Assembly (NCBI GenBank): GCA_031384605.1
Contig: JANNAT010000140.1
Coordinates: 62,001 to 126,000, forward strand
DNA: 64,000 bases
Origin: JANNAT01 sp031384605
GTDB lineage: Bacteria > Pseudomonadota > Alphaproteobacteria > Rhodobacterales > Rhodobacteraceae
Direction of reading: 5' to 3'
Shown here: piece after piece, positions 52,272 through 59,906 of the stretch
Position numbering within the stretch: the first letter of the stretch is position 1
Layout of the letters: the number at the start of each line of letters is the position of its first letter
Notes under the pieces: model-generated
Database searches by the model: none
The model's input: the letters and a program-made list of their open reading frames with translations, nothing else
Told to the model about the DNA's origin: nothing
Program-made: the position numbers and the translations under genes

Positions 52272-52283
52272 CTAGCATGTTAG
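52272..52283. promoter_or_regulatory. GntR-type operator at the MalF-like gene
   Basis: CTAGCATGTTAG differs at one base from the perfect palindrome CTAACATGTTAG found at 57358-57369 and 62763-62774. It abuts the start codon of the MalF-like gene with a single base between. It links this permease operon to the regulator at 62015-62761. Confidence 0.7.
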
Positions 52284-52509
52284 CCGGACCTGTTCAGGCT
52301 GGAAAGACCATTTCCAAGAAACTGTCCCGGAATCAGTGGCGTCACGCCTGATGTCCCAAAAAATTGTCACCCAGATACGTTTTGCCGCAAATTTAGGAAT
52401 TTCGGCAATAGAGACATCTATTTCGAATGACGCGTGGCGAAAGTAACTGATTGTTTTACAAAAAATTAACGCCACCTGTCCACATGCGTGAAATTTCAAG
52501 GTCATCTTA

Positions 52510-52527
52510 TGTAAATAAAAACTTACA
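52510..52527. promoter_or_regulatory. PpsR/CrtJ-type site 1 of the puc promoter
   Basis: TGTAAATAAAAACTTACA has the exact TGT-N12-ACA form bound by PpsR (CrtJ), the redox- and light-responsive repressor of photosynthesis genes in purple bacteria. It lies 145 bases upstream of pucB in the 401-base gap 52271-52671; apart from this site, its partner and the operator at 52272 I see no other feature there. Confidence 0.85.
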
Positions 52528-52535
52528 GTTGCCAG

Positions 52536-52553
52536 TGTAATTATTTAGTGACA
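52536..52553. promoter_or_regulatory. PpsR/CrtJ-type site 2 of the puc promoter
   Basis: TGTAATTATTTAGTGACA is a second exact TGT-N12-ACA match, 8 bases after the first. Tandem sites with an 8-base gap are the known arrangement for cooperative PpsR tetramer binding at puc promoters. Confidence 0.85.
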
Positions 52554-52671
52554 GACTAAAGTTGGGCATTGCTAAATCGGGGGCTATTTCACCTGGTGCC
52601 GTGCCGGGCAGATCGAAAGTCGTCAGATTGCCCATGAATTAGAATGACGACGAGGGCACGGAGGAATTACT

Positions 52672-52827
52672 ATGTCTAACGATCCTGACAGAGTCTGGCC
52701 TACTGGTCTGACTCTGCGAGAAGCTGAGGAAGTTCACAGCTATCTCATCGACGGCACACGGGTATTTGGGGTTATCGCCCTGATTGCGCACCTGCTTGTT
52801 GCCGTTTCCACACCTTGGCTGGGATAA
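52672..52827 (+). CDS. pucB: Light-harvesting 2 (LH2) beta polypeptide
   Basis: The 51-residue membrane polypeptide starts at ATG 52672 with GGAGG 7 bases upstream. It carries the family patterns VWPTGLTLREAEEVHSYL and TRVFGVIALIAHLLVAVSTPWLG. His22 and the membrane His40 are the bacteriochlorophyll ligands of B800 and B850-type pigments. It assembles with PucA into the peripheral antenna ring in the photosynthetic membrane. Length and ends match LH2 beta rather than LH1 beta. Confidence 0.95.
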   Translation: MSNDPDRVWPTGLTLREAEEVHSYLIDGTRVFGVIALIAHLLVAVSTPWLG

Positions 52828-52837
52828 GGGGCGCATC

Positions 52838-53149
52838 ATGAACAACGCAAAGATGTGGCTTGTCGTAAAACCAACCGTCGGTGTTCCATTGTTCCTGTCG
52901 GCTGTGGCCATCGGGTCATTTGCCGTTCACGTCGCGGTTCTAAGCAACACCACCTGGGTGGCTGATTTCCTGTCGGGCAAACCGATTGGTGGCGGTGTTG
53001 CGATGGCAGCACTTCCCGTGCCTGACATGGAGGCCGCAAAGGCCGCCTATGTTGTGCCCGGCTCGAACGAAGTTTTGGTCATTATGCCTGATGGCACCGT
53101 GGCAAAGGCTGTGTTGACGTTGCCGGAAACGGTTGCGTCGCTGAACTAG
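52838..53149 (+). CDS. pucA: LH2 alpha polypeptide with extended C-terminus
   Basis: The start ATG 52838 follows AAGGGG. The first 45 residues are a clear LH2 alpha (NAKMWLVVKPTVGVPLFLSA, His31 ligand in FAVHVAVL, TTWVADFL). Positions 44-45 are Phe-Leu, not Tyr-Tyr or Tyr-Trp. Those tyrosine and tryptophan side chains hydrogen-bond the B850 acetyl groups, so a blue-shifted B800-820-like complex is predicted. The protein has 103 residues, about 50 more than most LH2 alphas. The extra periplasmic tail PDMEAAKAAYVVPG...VLTLPETVASLN is strand-like. Confidence 0.95.
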   Translation: MNNAKMWLVVKPTVGVPLFLSAVAIGSFAVHVAVLSNTTWVADFLSGKPIGGGVAMAALPVPDMEAAKAAYVVPGSNEVLVIMPDGTVAKAVLTLPETVASLN

Positions 53150-53280
53150 CCCGCTATTTCCCGGCAACGGGACGTGCATTGGCAGGTGTGGGGTCTTTTG
53201 TCCTTTGGCAAGACGGCCCCACCCTGTTCTTAAACTGGCGGCCCTGTGACCGCTGCCGCAGCAAGAATGGCGCGCACGCG

Positions 53281-54723
53281 ATGTTTAAGTATAAGATCTT
53301 TGCGTTGCGCAAAATCAGCAGCTTCGGCAACCGCTATTTGCCGTTTGCTGATGTCGCAACTGCTGACGTGCCGCTGTCGCGACTGTTGCGGCTGTCGCTG
53401 TTTCAGGTGACGGTTGGCATGGCATTGGTGTTGATGGTTGGCACGCTGAACCGGGTGATGATCGTTGAATTGGCGGTGCCTGCCTCGTTGGTGGCCGCGA
53501 TGTTGGCGCTGCCGTTGTTGTTTGCGCCGTTTCGGGTGCTGGTCGGCTTCAAATCTGATAATTTTGTCTCGGCACTGGGGTTGCGGCGGCTGCCCTATAT
53601 CTTCAAGGGCACCATGCTGCAGTTTGGCGGCTTTGCGATCATGCCGTTCGCCCTGCTGGTGCTGTCTGGCTATGGCGAGGCGGTGACCGCCCCGCGCTGG
53701 ATTGGCCTAAGTGCGGCGGCCCTGTCGTTTTTACTGGTCGGCGCAGGTGTGCATATCGTGCAAACCGTTGGCTTTGCACTGGCCACCGATCTGGTGCCAG
53801 AGGCGGATCAGCCAAAGGTGGTTGGGCTGATGTATGTCAGCCTTTTGGTTGGCATGATCGTCAGCGCCTTTGCTTACGGCGCATTGTTGGAAAACTATTC
53901 ACCGGGCCGACTTATTCAGGTTATTCAAGGCTCTGCCGTCGTCACGATCATATTGAACGGTGTCGCCATGTGGAAGCAAGAGGCGCGTGACCGGGTGCGC
54001 GGCAATGCCCCGCGCGGGCCTGCGCCCAGCTTTGCGCGGGCTTGGGCGCGGCTGTCGCAACGGCCCGGCATGATCCGGTTGTTGATCATCATCGCGCTTG
54101 GCACGGCGGGTTTTGGCATGGCGGATGTCTTACTCGAACCGTTCGGGGGGCAGGTTCTGCAAATGTCAGTGGCCGAAACCACGCGGCTGACGGTGTATCT
54201 GGCGCTGGGCAGTCTGGTTGGCTTTGGCCTTGCCTCGCGCTGGCTGGGCAATGGGGCGCGGCCGATGGATGTGGCGATTTACGGTGCGATGATCGGGGTG
54301 CCGGCCTTTGGCTGCATCGTGGTATCGGCGCAGATATTGTCGGTGCCGGTGTTCATCGGCGCAACGCTGTGTGCAGGCTTTGGCGCAGGGCTGTTTGGCC
54401 ATGGCACCCTGACCGCAACGATGCGGGCGTCACCGCGCGATCAGATCGGCTTATCTCTGGGGGCTTGGGGTGCCGTGCAAACAACCGCCGCAGGCGTTGC
54501 GATTGCCACGGGCGGCGTGATCCGTGATGCGGTGCTGGCCAAAGGCGTTGCCACATCTTCGACCGCCGCCGCTTATATCCCGGTGTTTATGCTGGAAGTC
54601 GGGCTGTTGGTGCTGGCTGTGTTGCTGGCCCTGCCGCTTTGGCGCAAAACGCCCCTGCCTGTTGACATAGATGTTGATGCAACCTTGGCAGCGGTGCCTT
54701 TGGTGCCGGGACAGATACGTTGA
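53281..54723 (+). CDS. pucC: PucC, light-harvesting assembly protein
   Basis: The start is ATG 53281 (MFKYKIFALRKISSFGNRYL), as in family members; the frame is open back to 53179. The 480-residue MFS-like membrane protein shows LSRLLRLSLFQVTVGMALVL, GTLNRVMIVELAVPASLVA, FRVLVGFKSDNFVSALGLRRLPYIFKGTML and FGAGLFGHGTLTATMRASPRDQIGLSLGAWGAVQ, all typical of PucC/LhaA. It is needed to insert LH2 into the membrane. The gap after pucA is 131 bases. Confidence 0.95.
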   Translation: MFKYKIFALRKISSFGNRYLPFADVATADVPLSRLLRLSLFQVTVGMALVLMVGTLNRVMIVELAVPASLVAAMLALPLLFAPFRVLVGFKSDNFVSALGLRRLPYIFKGTMLQFGGFAIMPFALLVLSGYGEAVTAPRWIGLSAAALSFLLVGAGVHIVQTVGFALATDLVPEADQPKVVGLMYVSLLVGMIVSAFAYGALLENYSPGRLIQVIQGSAVVTIILNGVAMWKQEARDRVRGNAPRGPAPSFARAWARLSQRPGMIRLLIIIALGTAGFGMADVLLEPFGGQVLQMSVAETTRLTVYLALGSLVGFGLASRWLGNGARPMDVAIYGAMIGVPAFGCIVVSAQILSVPVFIGATLCAGFGAGLFGHGTLTATMRASPRDQIGLSLGAWGAVQTTAAGVAIATGGVIRDAVLAKGVATSSTAAAYIPVFMLEVGLLVLAVLLALPLWRKTPLPVDIDVDATLAAVPLVPGQIR

Positions 54724-54828
54724 CCGAATTTTCTGACCGACTACTCACGCGCCTTGATTAAGACAGCCAGACCACGATTTTCACGCCCCCGAAACAGGCT
54801 TTGGGCCTTATAGGATAACAGGTGCACT

Positions 54829-55428
54829 ATGACCACAATCATCACCAGACTCTATTCTGACGCAGCCGAAGCATCGGCCGTGGTTGCCGCCCTTGTCGCT
54901 GGCGGCCATGACAAAGACGATATTCGCATCATCGACGGGGCCGCAAAAGCCGAGGCAGCATCTGCGATGAAGGCGGCGCGGGTATCAGATGCCGCCGCCG
55001 CCGCCTATGGCCGGGCGATGACGCCTGGGCAGGCGTTGCTGGTTGTCGAGGCAGGCTTTAACCCCGTGGGGGCCGCGCGCCAGGCGATCAAGATCGTCAA
55101 CCGGCATCCGTCGATCAATGCGGGCCTTGACGATGAAGATGGCTTTATCCGCGAATATCCAACCATGGCACCCGGCGGTTCTGTCCTGCGCGGCGCGCCG
55201 TTGTTGATGTCCAATCCGTTTTCACGCGCGTCGCATGGGCGTATTTTTGGCGCAAACCCAGTCACCAGTTCCAAACCCCGCACATCCGCGATGAAGGGCG
55301 GCGGCTTTATGTCAAAAATGTTCTGGCCGATGAAACTGGTATCGACCAATCGCACCAGGACATCTGCCAGCCCGGGTGGCATGCTGATTTTCGAAACGTT
55401 CGGCATTAACAGCTTGCTGCGCCGCTGA
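54829..55428 (+). CDS. Unknown gene downstream of pucC
   Basis: The 199-residue protein begins MTTIITRLYSDAAEASAVVAALVAGGHDKDDIRIIDGAA, a pattern like the small stress-response/ferredoxin-like alpha/beta domains annotated as GSP17M-like. Ala-rich helices follow, then a Gly/Ser-rich stretch (GGGFMSKMFWPMKLVS, RTRTSASPGGML). No signal peptide or clear membrane helix is visible. It is codirectional with pucBAC, 105 bases downstream of pucC, where R. capsulatus has pucDE, but I do not see PucD or PucE similarity. Confidence 0.7.
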   Translation: MTTIITRLYSDAAEASAVVAALVAGGHDKDDIRIIDGAAKAEAASAMKAARVSDAAAAAYGRAMTPGQALLVVEAGFNPVGAARQAIKIVNRHPSINAGLDDEDGFIREYPTMAPGGSVLRGAPLLMSNPFSRASHGRIFGANPVTSSKPRTSAMKGGGFMSKMFWPMKLVSTNRTRTSASPGGMLIFETFGINSLLRR

Positions 55429-55449
55429 TCTGACCGAAGGCCGAAATAC

Positions 55450-55480
55450 AAAGCGGCGCGTGGTTAAAACGCACCGCTTT
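55450..55480 (+). terminator. Terminator hairpin after the puc-linked gene
   Basis: Arms AAAGCGGCGCGT (55450-55461) and ACGCACCGCTTT (55469-55480) pair with one mismatch, followed by GATTATTTT. It can end the plus-strand transcript of the puc group. Confidence 0.65.
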
Positions 55481-55502
55481 GATTATTTTGATCAAAGGCG
55501 TT

Positions 55503-55526
55503 GGGCGCAAGCCATTGCTTGCGCCC
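55503..55526. terminator. Hairpin downstream of the sugar-binding protein
   Basis: GGGCGCAAGC-CATT-GCTTGCGCCC is a perfect 10-base stem 9 bases beyond the binding-protein stop. The minus strand then runs into AACGCC and TTTGATC, so it is a likely end of the binding-protein mRNA, which no longer reads into the permease genes. Confidence 0.7.
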
Positions 55527-55534
55527 TGCCCGGG

Positions 55535-57175
55535 TTACATCCCCAAGGACGCCTTATACAGTTTGACTTGCCCTTCGCGCCCGATGCTGTCGGTGATCTT
55601 TTCCCAAGCAGCGGCAATCGCATCAGCGGTTTCCTGTGCCGTTTTGTAAGTTCCGGCATAGCCCTTGGCCAATTCATCTTCGGCCACGGAATAATACTGG
55701 AAGATGCCCGGAATACGCGGCTCCAACGCGGGGTTGGGGTGGTTATAGCTGTCAGCGTTTGACCCCAGATAATCTTCGACAAAGGCGCGGTCATAACCCG
55801 CCGCTTCCCATTCGGCATAGTCAAAGTGGCTGTTGCGGTAAGGCTGAAAGCCTGACGGATAGGCCGACATCCACAGCGACAGATCCTTGCCGCCCAGATG
55901 GGCCGCTGCCGACCAAGCCGCCTTGCGCTTTTTCTCATCGCCCGAAACCCGGTTGGTGACGTAAACGCCCCAACCAAGATAGGCCATATTCGGGGCCTCG
56001 TTATAGGTTTCTTCCCACGCGGCGGTCTGGCTGTTGTAAACCCGGTCAGACCCCGGATTGATGCCAAAGCCCACCACATCGCCCACCACGGATGTATCCG
56101 AAGTGCGCGCGTTTGAGCCCACATCGCCCCACCACATCAACATGGAACCGGTGCCCGCAAGGAACTGCGAAAACGCGGTTGTGCCCGGATCGGCGTTGAT
56201 CTGATCAGCGGGGTATGCACCCGGTGTGGCGATCAGATCCATCACGTCTTGAATGGCCTGCACCCATGCCGGGTTGTTGACCCGCGGCTTCATGGTTTCA
56301 GGATCAAACAGCCATGCCGGATCGCCCGGGTGCTTGGCATAGGCGGCGGCGCGGTTTTCAAGGAAATAGAACCCGAACCCGCCCCAGCCCTTCAGCGGAT
56401 CAAGATAGCCAAAGGCGGGCTGGCCCGACAGCGGATCGGTCTGCCCAACCAGCGCCTTGGACACCGCGTTTACCTGCTGCCATGTCTTTGGCACTTCGGC
56501 CCCGCCAATAGCGCCATCACCGAAGTAATCCTTGCGGTAAGCGAAGGTATGGCAATCGCCGTCGATGGAAATGCGGTAGGTCTTGCCATCCCATGTGCCA
56601 ACCGGGGCTTTCAGATAGCCCACGTAATCGTCCATGTCGATTTGGGCTTTGACCCAATCCGGCATCTCGTCCAACAGGCCCTTGCTGGCGGTATCGCCTT
56701 CCAACGGCGCGCCCATGGCAAGAATGTCGAAATCAACCGTGCCGGTAGCAATGTTTTGCTGCAGGCGCGGGTTGTAATCGGCTTGGGCAAGGTCGATCCA
56801 GTTGATCTTGGCCCCTGTGTATGTCTCCCACCCCTTCAGCAGGCCGCGAAACAGAATGTTGTGCAAGCCGTTGTTGTTGATGCCAAAGAACGACAGCTCA
56901 ACCCCCGCAAATTCCCCCTCGGCCACGTTGGCCTTGGTGTCGCCAAGACACAACTCACCCACTTTTTGCCAATCGGCATCGGTGGGGCTGCCTTTGCCAA
57001 CGCCCGGAATTTGCAAGATCGCTGCACGCACAGAGCCATGGGCGTCGGCGAATGCCGCTGATGCCCCAAACACCGCTGGCATAGCCGCCAATGCGGTCAG
57101 GGCGGTGGCCCCTTGCAGCATGCCGCGACGACTAAGCGTCGTCCGCGCCATTGCATTATAAATCTCTACTTTCAC
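55535..57175 (-). CDS. Sugar ABC transporter substrate-binding protein
   Basis: The start is GTG 57175, preceded by GGGAGAA; ATG 57151 (MARTTLSRRGMLQG) is an alternative. The 546-residue protein has a Tat signal (SRRGMLQGATALTALAAMPAV). It matches the CUT1 binding-protein fold: GVELSFFGINNNGLHNILFRG, TGAKINWIDLAQADYNPRLQQNIATG, DFDILAMGAPLEGDT. It is unusually long for the fold, as is one subgroup used for sugars. Its permeases are 3.3 kb downstream on the same strand, beyond the puc operon. Confidence 0.93.
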   Translation of the reverse strand: MKVEIYNAMARTTLSRRGMLQGATALTALAAMPAVFGASAAFADAHGSVRAAILQIPGVGKGSPTDADWQKVGELCLGDTKANVAEGEFAGVELSFFGINNNGLHNILFRGLLKGWETYTGAKINWIDLAQADYNPRLQQNIATGTVDFDILAMGAPLEGDTASKGLLDEMPDWVKAQIDMDDYVGYLKAPVGTWDGKTYRISIDGDCHTFAYRKDYFGDGAIGGAEVPKTWQQVNAVSKALVGQTDPLSGQPAFGYLDPLKGWGGFGFYFLENRAAAYAKHPGDPAWLFDPETMKPRVNNPAWVQAIQDVMDLIATPGAYPADQINADPGTTAFSQFLAGTGSMLMWWGDVGSNARTSDTSVVGDVVGFGINPGSDRVYNSQTAAWEETYNEAPNMAYLGWGVYVTNRVSGDEKKRKAAWSAAAHLGGKDLSLWMSAYPSGFQPYRNSHFDYAEWEAAGYDRAFVEDYLGSNADSYNHPNPALEPRIPGIFQYYSVAEDELAKGYAGTYKTAQETADAIAAAWEKITDSIGREGQVKLYKASLGM

Positions 57176-57357
57176 GACGTCTTCTCCCTGTTCATTTGCT
57201 GTGCGCGGCTGTGCCGGGCATTTGGTGTTTTGGATCGAAGTCAAAATGGAAGCTGAACCGCCCGGCATGCGCCAAGCACCGTCATGGGGGCCTCCCCTCC
57301 CCCGTGGCAGCATTCCTTAAGGTCATGTTGCCGCGCCACTTCTGCCCTGTCAAGATT

Positions 57358-57369
57358 CTAACATGTTAG
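57358..57369. promoter_or_regulatory. GntR-type operator between binding protein and ATPase
   Basis: CTAACATGTTAG is a perfect 12-base palindrome in the 264-base divergent gap between the binding-protein gene and the ATPase gene. It is identical to the site at the GntR gene (62763-62774) and differs at one base from the site at the MalF-like gene (52272-52283). Confidence 0.8.
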
Positions 57370-57439
57370 TATGATCAGCCAATGGACAGCCCGTCGCCGC
57401 TTCGCTACGTCTTGGCGACATAACCGGGGAGATTGACTT

Positions 57440-58492
57440 ATGGCCGAGGTGACAATTCGCAATCTGCGCAAAACCTATGGCGGGTTGCAGGTCATTCACC
57501 GCCTTGACCTTGATATTATCGATGGCGAATTTGTGGTGCTTGTTGGCCCTTCCGGCTGTGGAAAATCCACCTTGCTGCGGATGATTGCGGGGCTGGAAGA
57601 AGTCACGGCGGGGGATATCAACATCGGTGCGCGCCGCGTGAACAACCTGCCGCCATCGGAACGCGATATCGCAATGGTGTTCCAGAACTATGCCCTCTAT
57701 CCGCACAAAACCGTGGCTGCCAACATGGGGTTCGCGCTGAAAATGCGCGGGATGACGCCGGATGCGGTGCGCGCAAAGGTCGAACATGCCGCCGAAATAT
57801 TGGGTCTGACGCCCTATCTTGACCGGTTTCCACGTGCGCTGTCGGGCGGGCAGCGCCAGCGCGTTGCAATGGGCCGCGCGATTGTGCGCGACCCGCAAGT
57901 GTTCTTGTTTGATGAGCCGCTGTCAAATCTGGACGCCAAACTGCGGGTGCAGATGCGCACAGAAATCCGCGCGCTGCATTTGCGACTGAAAACCACCACG
58001 GTTTATGTGACGCACGACCAGATCGAAGCGATGACAATGGCCGACAAGATCGTCGTGATGCAGGCCGGCCATATCGAACAGGTGGGCGCACCGTTGGAAT
58101 TGTATGACCGTCCGGCCAATGTGTTTGTCGCCAGTTTCATCGGCTCGCCGTCGATGAATCTGATCGACGGGCGGGTTGTGGGCGGGCGTGTGCAGATCGG
58201 CGATGTCACGTTGGATTTGCCCGCAAGGTGTAGCGTTGCCGACGGCGATGAGGTGATCTTTGGCATCCGCCCCGAATCGTTCCGGCCCGCAGGCTATGGG
58301 CTGTCCGGCATGGTGGCTGTGGTGGAACCGACGGGGTCTGAAACCCATGTAGTGGTCAGGGTGGCTGGGCGCGACATGACGGCGGTGTTTCGCGACCGTG
58401 TATCCTTCAAACCCGGCGATCCGATCACGCTTGCCCCCGATGCCGGTGCCGCGCATATCTTTAGCAAAGCGACGGGACAGCGGTTATCATAA
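57440..58492 (+). CDS. Carbohydrate ABC transporter ATPase (UgpC/MalK-like)
   Basis: The 350-residue ATPase has Walker A GPSGCGKST (residues 36-44), the Q-loop MVFQNYALYPHKTV, signature LSGGQRQRVAMGRA, Walker B FLFDEPLSNLDAKLR and the His switch THDQ. The C-terminal TOBE domain ends GRDMTAVFRDRVSFKPGDPITL. It is the energy unit for the sugar transporter whose permeases lie at 50239-52270. Confidence 0.95.
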   Translation: MAEVTIRNLRKTYGGLQVIHRLDLDIIDGEFVVLVGPSGCGKSTLLRMIAGLEEVTAGDINIGARRVNNLPPSERDIAMVFQNYALYPHKTVAANMGFALKMRGMTPDAVRAKVEHAAEILGLTPYLDRFPRALSGGQRQRVAMGRAIVRDPQVFLFDEPLSNLDAKLRVQMRTEIRALHLRLKTTTVYVTHDQIEAMTMADKIVVMQAGHIEQVGAPLELYDRPANVFVASFIGSPSMNLIDGRVVGGRVQIGDVTLDLPARCSVADGDEVIFGIRPESFRPAGYGLSGMVAVVEPTGSETHVVVRVAGRDMTAVFRDRVSFKPGDPITLAPDAGAAHIFSKATGQRLS

Positions 58493-58525
58493 ACGCCCCT
58501 GCGGAATGATCGTAAAGGAAAGCAA

Positions 58526-58978
58526 ATGCTTAAAGGACTTGATCCGCGACTGAACGCCGAAGTGCTGGCCACCTTGCGCGCGATGGGTCACGGCGATGTG
58601 TTGATTTTGGCGGATACCAACTTTCCATCCCATTCTGTCGCGCGCGCCACGGTGACGGGCAAACTGCTGCGGATGGACAATCTGACATCGGCTGAGGCCG
58701 CCCGCGCGATCCTGTCGGTGTATCCGCTGGATACCTTCGTTGATGATTTCGCGGGCCGGATGGAAATGGTCGGTGCACCGGATGAAATTCCGCCCGTGCA
58801 GGCCGAAGTGCAGGCCGAGATTGACCGCGCAGAAGGCCGGGCGCGGCCGATGCAATCCATTGAAAGGTTCGCGTTCTACGACATGGCCAGAGCCGCCTAT
58901 GCCGTGATCCAAACCGGTGAGCGGCGGTTCTACGGCTGCTTTATGTTTCGCAAAGGCGTGATTCCACCAGAGGCGTAA
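58526..58978 (+). CDS. FucU/RbsD family sugar mutarotase, paralogue 2
   Basis: The 150-residue protein shows MLKGLDPRLNAEVLATLRAMGHGDVLILADTNFPSHSVA and the ending QSIERFAFYDMARAAYAVIQTGERRFYGCFMFRKGV. It is better matched to FucU than its paralogue at 49767 because the catalytic Tyr/His region is intact in both halves. AAAGGAAAG precedes the ATG. It lies 33 bases after the ATPase gene. Confidence 0.93.
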   Translation: MLKGLDPRLNAEVLATLRAMGHGDVLILADTNFPSHSVARATVTGKLLRMDNLTSAEAARAILSVYPLDTFVDDFAGRMEMVGAPDEIPPVQAEVQAEIDRAEGRARPMQSIERFAFYDMARAAYAVIQTGERRFYGCFMFRKGVIPPEA

Positions 58979-58982
58979 ACTG

Positions 58983-59906
58983 ATGAAACCTGTTGTTATT
59001 CTTGGCATCTTTGTCGCCGACACCGCCTATCGCGCCGATCGGCAACCCAAAATGGGGGAGACGATTTTAGGCACGTCATTCGTGCTGGGCCCCGGTGGTA
59101 AGGGATCGAACCAGTCGGTCGCGGCCGCCATGGCGGGGGGGCAGGTGCATTTCATCACCCGGTTGGGCAACGATGACTTTGCCAAGATCGCGCACAGCAC
59201 CTGGGCGCGCGCCGGGGTTGTGCCAGTGGTAACCGTTGACCATGAAAGTTACACCGGAGCTGCGTATATTTTCATCGAAAATGCCACCGGCAACAATGCG
59301 ATCATCGTCTCGCCCGGGGCGGCGGGGCGGGTTTCGGTGGCGGATGTTGAGGCGCAGGCGGCGCTGATTGGCGGGGCGGCGATCTTTGTCACCCAGTTGG
59401 AACAGCCGATTCCGGCGGCCAAGCGCGGCCTTGAACTTGCGCGCGCCAGCGGCGTGACAACCATCCTGAACCCCGCGCCCGCCGCCAGTCTGGGCGATGA
59501 TATTCTGGCCCTGTGCGACTATATCACGCCAAATGAAACGGAAGCCGAAGCGTTGACCGGCCTACCCGTCACGACGATTGCCCAAGCCCGGCTTGCCGCC
59601 GACGCGCTGTTGGCGCGCGGGGTTGGGGCGGTGGTGATCACGCTGGGCGACAAGGGTGCGCTTTACCTTGATGCACACCGCTCTGTGCATGTGCCGGTGA
59701 TATCGGCGGGGCCTGTTGTTGAAACCACAGGGGCAGGTGATGCGTTCAACGGCGGCTTTGCGGTGGCGCTGTCCGAAGGGCGCGATGTGATTGACGCGGT
59801 GCGATTTGGCTGTGCCACGGCAGGTATTTCTGTCACACGTGCAGGCACCGCGCCGTCAATGCCGGCCCGCACCGAAATCGACGCGCTGCTGGCCGCACAA
59901 AGCTGA
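58983..59906 (+). CDS. PfkB family sugar kinase (ribokinase-like)
   Basis: The 307-residue kinase has GPGGKGSNQSVAAAMAGGQVHFITRLGNDDF near the N-terminus, ITPNETEAEALTG, and the ATP-binding/catalytic TTGAGDAFNGGFAVALSEG. It would phosphorylate a sugar or a keto-sugar after the mutarotase and reductase steps. The sequence fits the ribokinase subgroup. Its stop is followed at once by the aldo/keto reductase start. Confidence 0.92.
   Translation: MKPVVILGIFVADTAYRADRQPKMGETILGTSFVLGPGGKGSNQSVAAAMAGGQVHFITRLGNDDFAKIAHSTWARAGVVPVVTVDHESYTGAAYIFIENATGNNAIIVSPGAAGRVSVADVEAQAALIGGAAIFVTQLEQPIPAAKRGLELARASGVTTILNPAPAASLGDDILALCDYITPNETEAEALTGLPVTTIAQARLAADALLARGVGAVVITLGDKGALYLDAHRSVHVPVISAGPVVETTGAGDAFNGGFAVALSEGRDVIDAVRFGCATAGISVTRAGTAPSMPARTEIDALLAAQS

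Noticed and set aside
52284..52509. Searched for transposase or integration traces at the left edge of the puc block
   Set aside because: No coding remnants, terminal repeats or tRNA were visible; the mechanism of insertion remains open.
52672..53149. LH1 (pufBA) assignment for the antenna genes
   Set aside because: The sequence patterns, the pucC partner and the absence of pufLM favour LH2.
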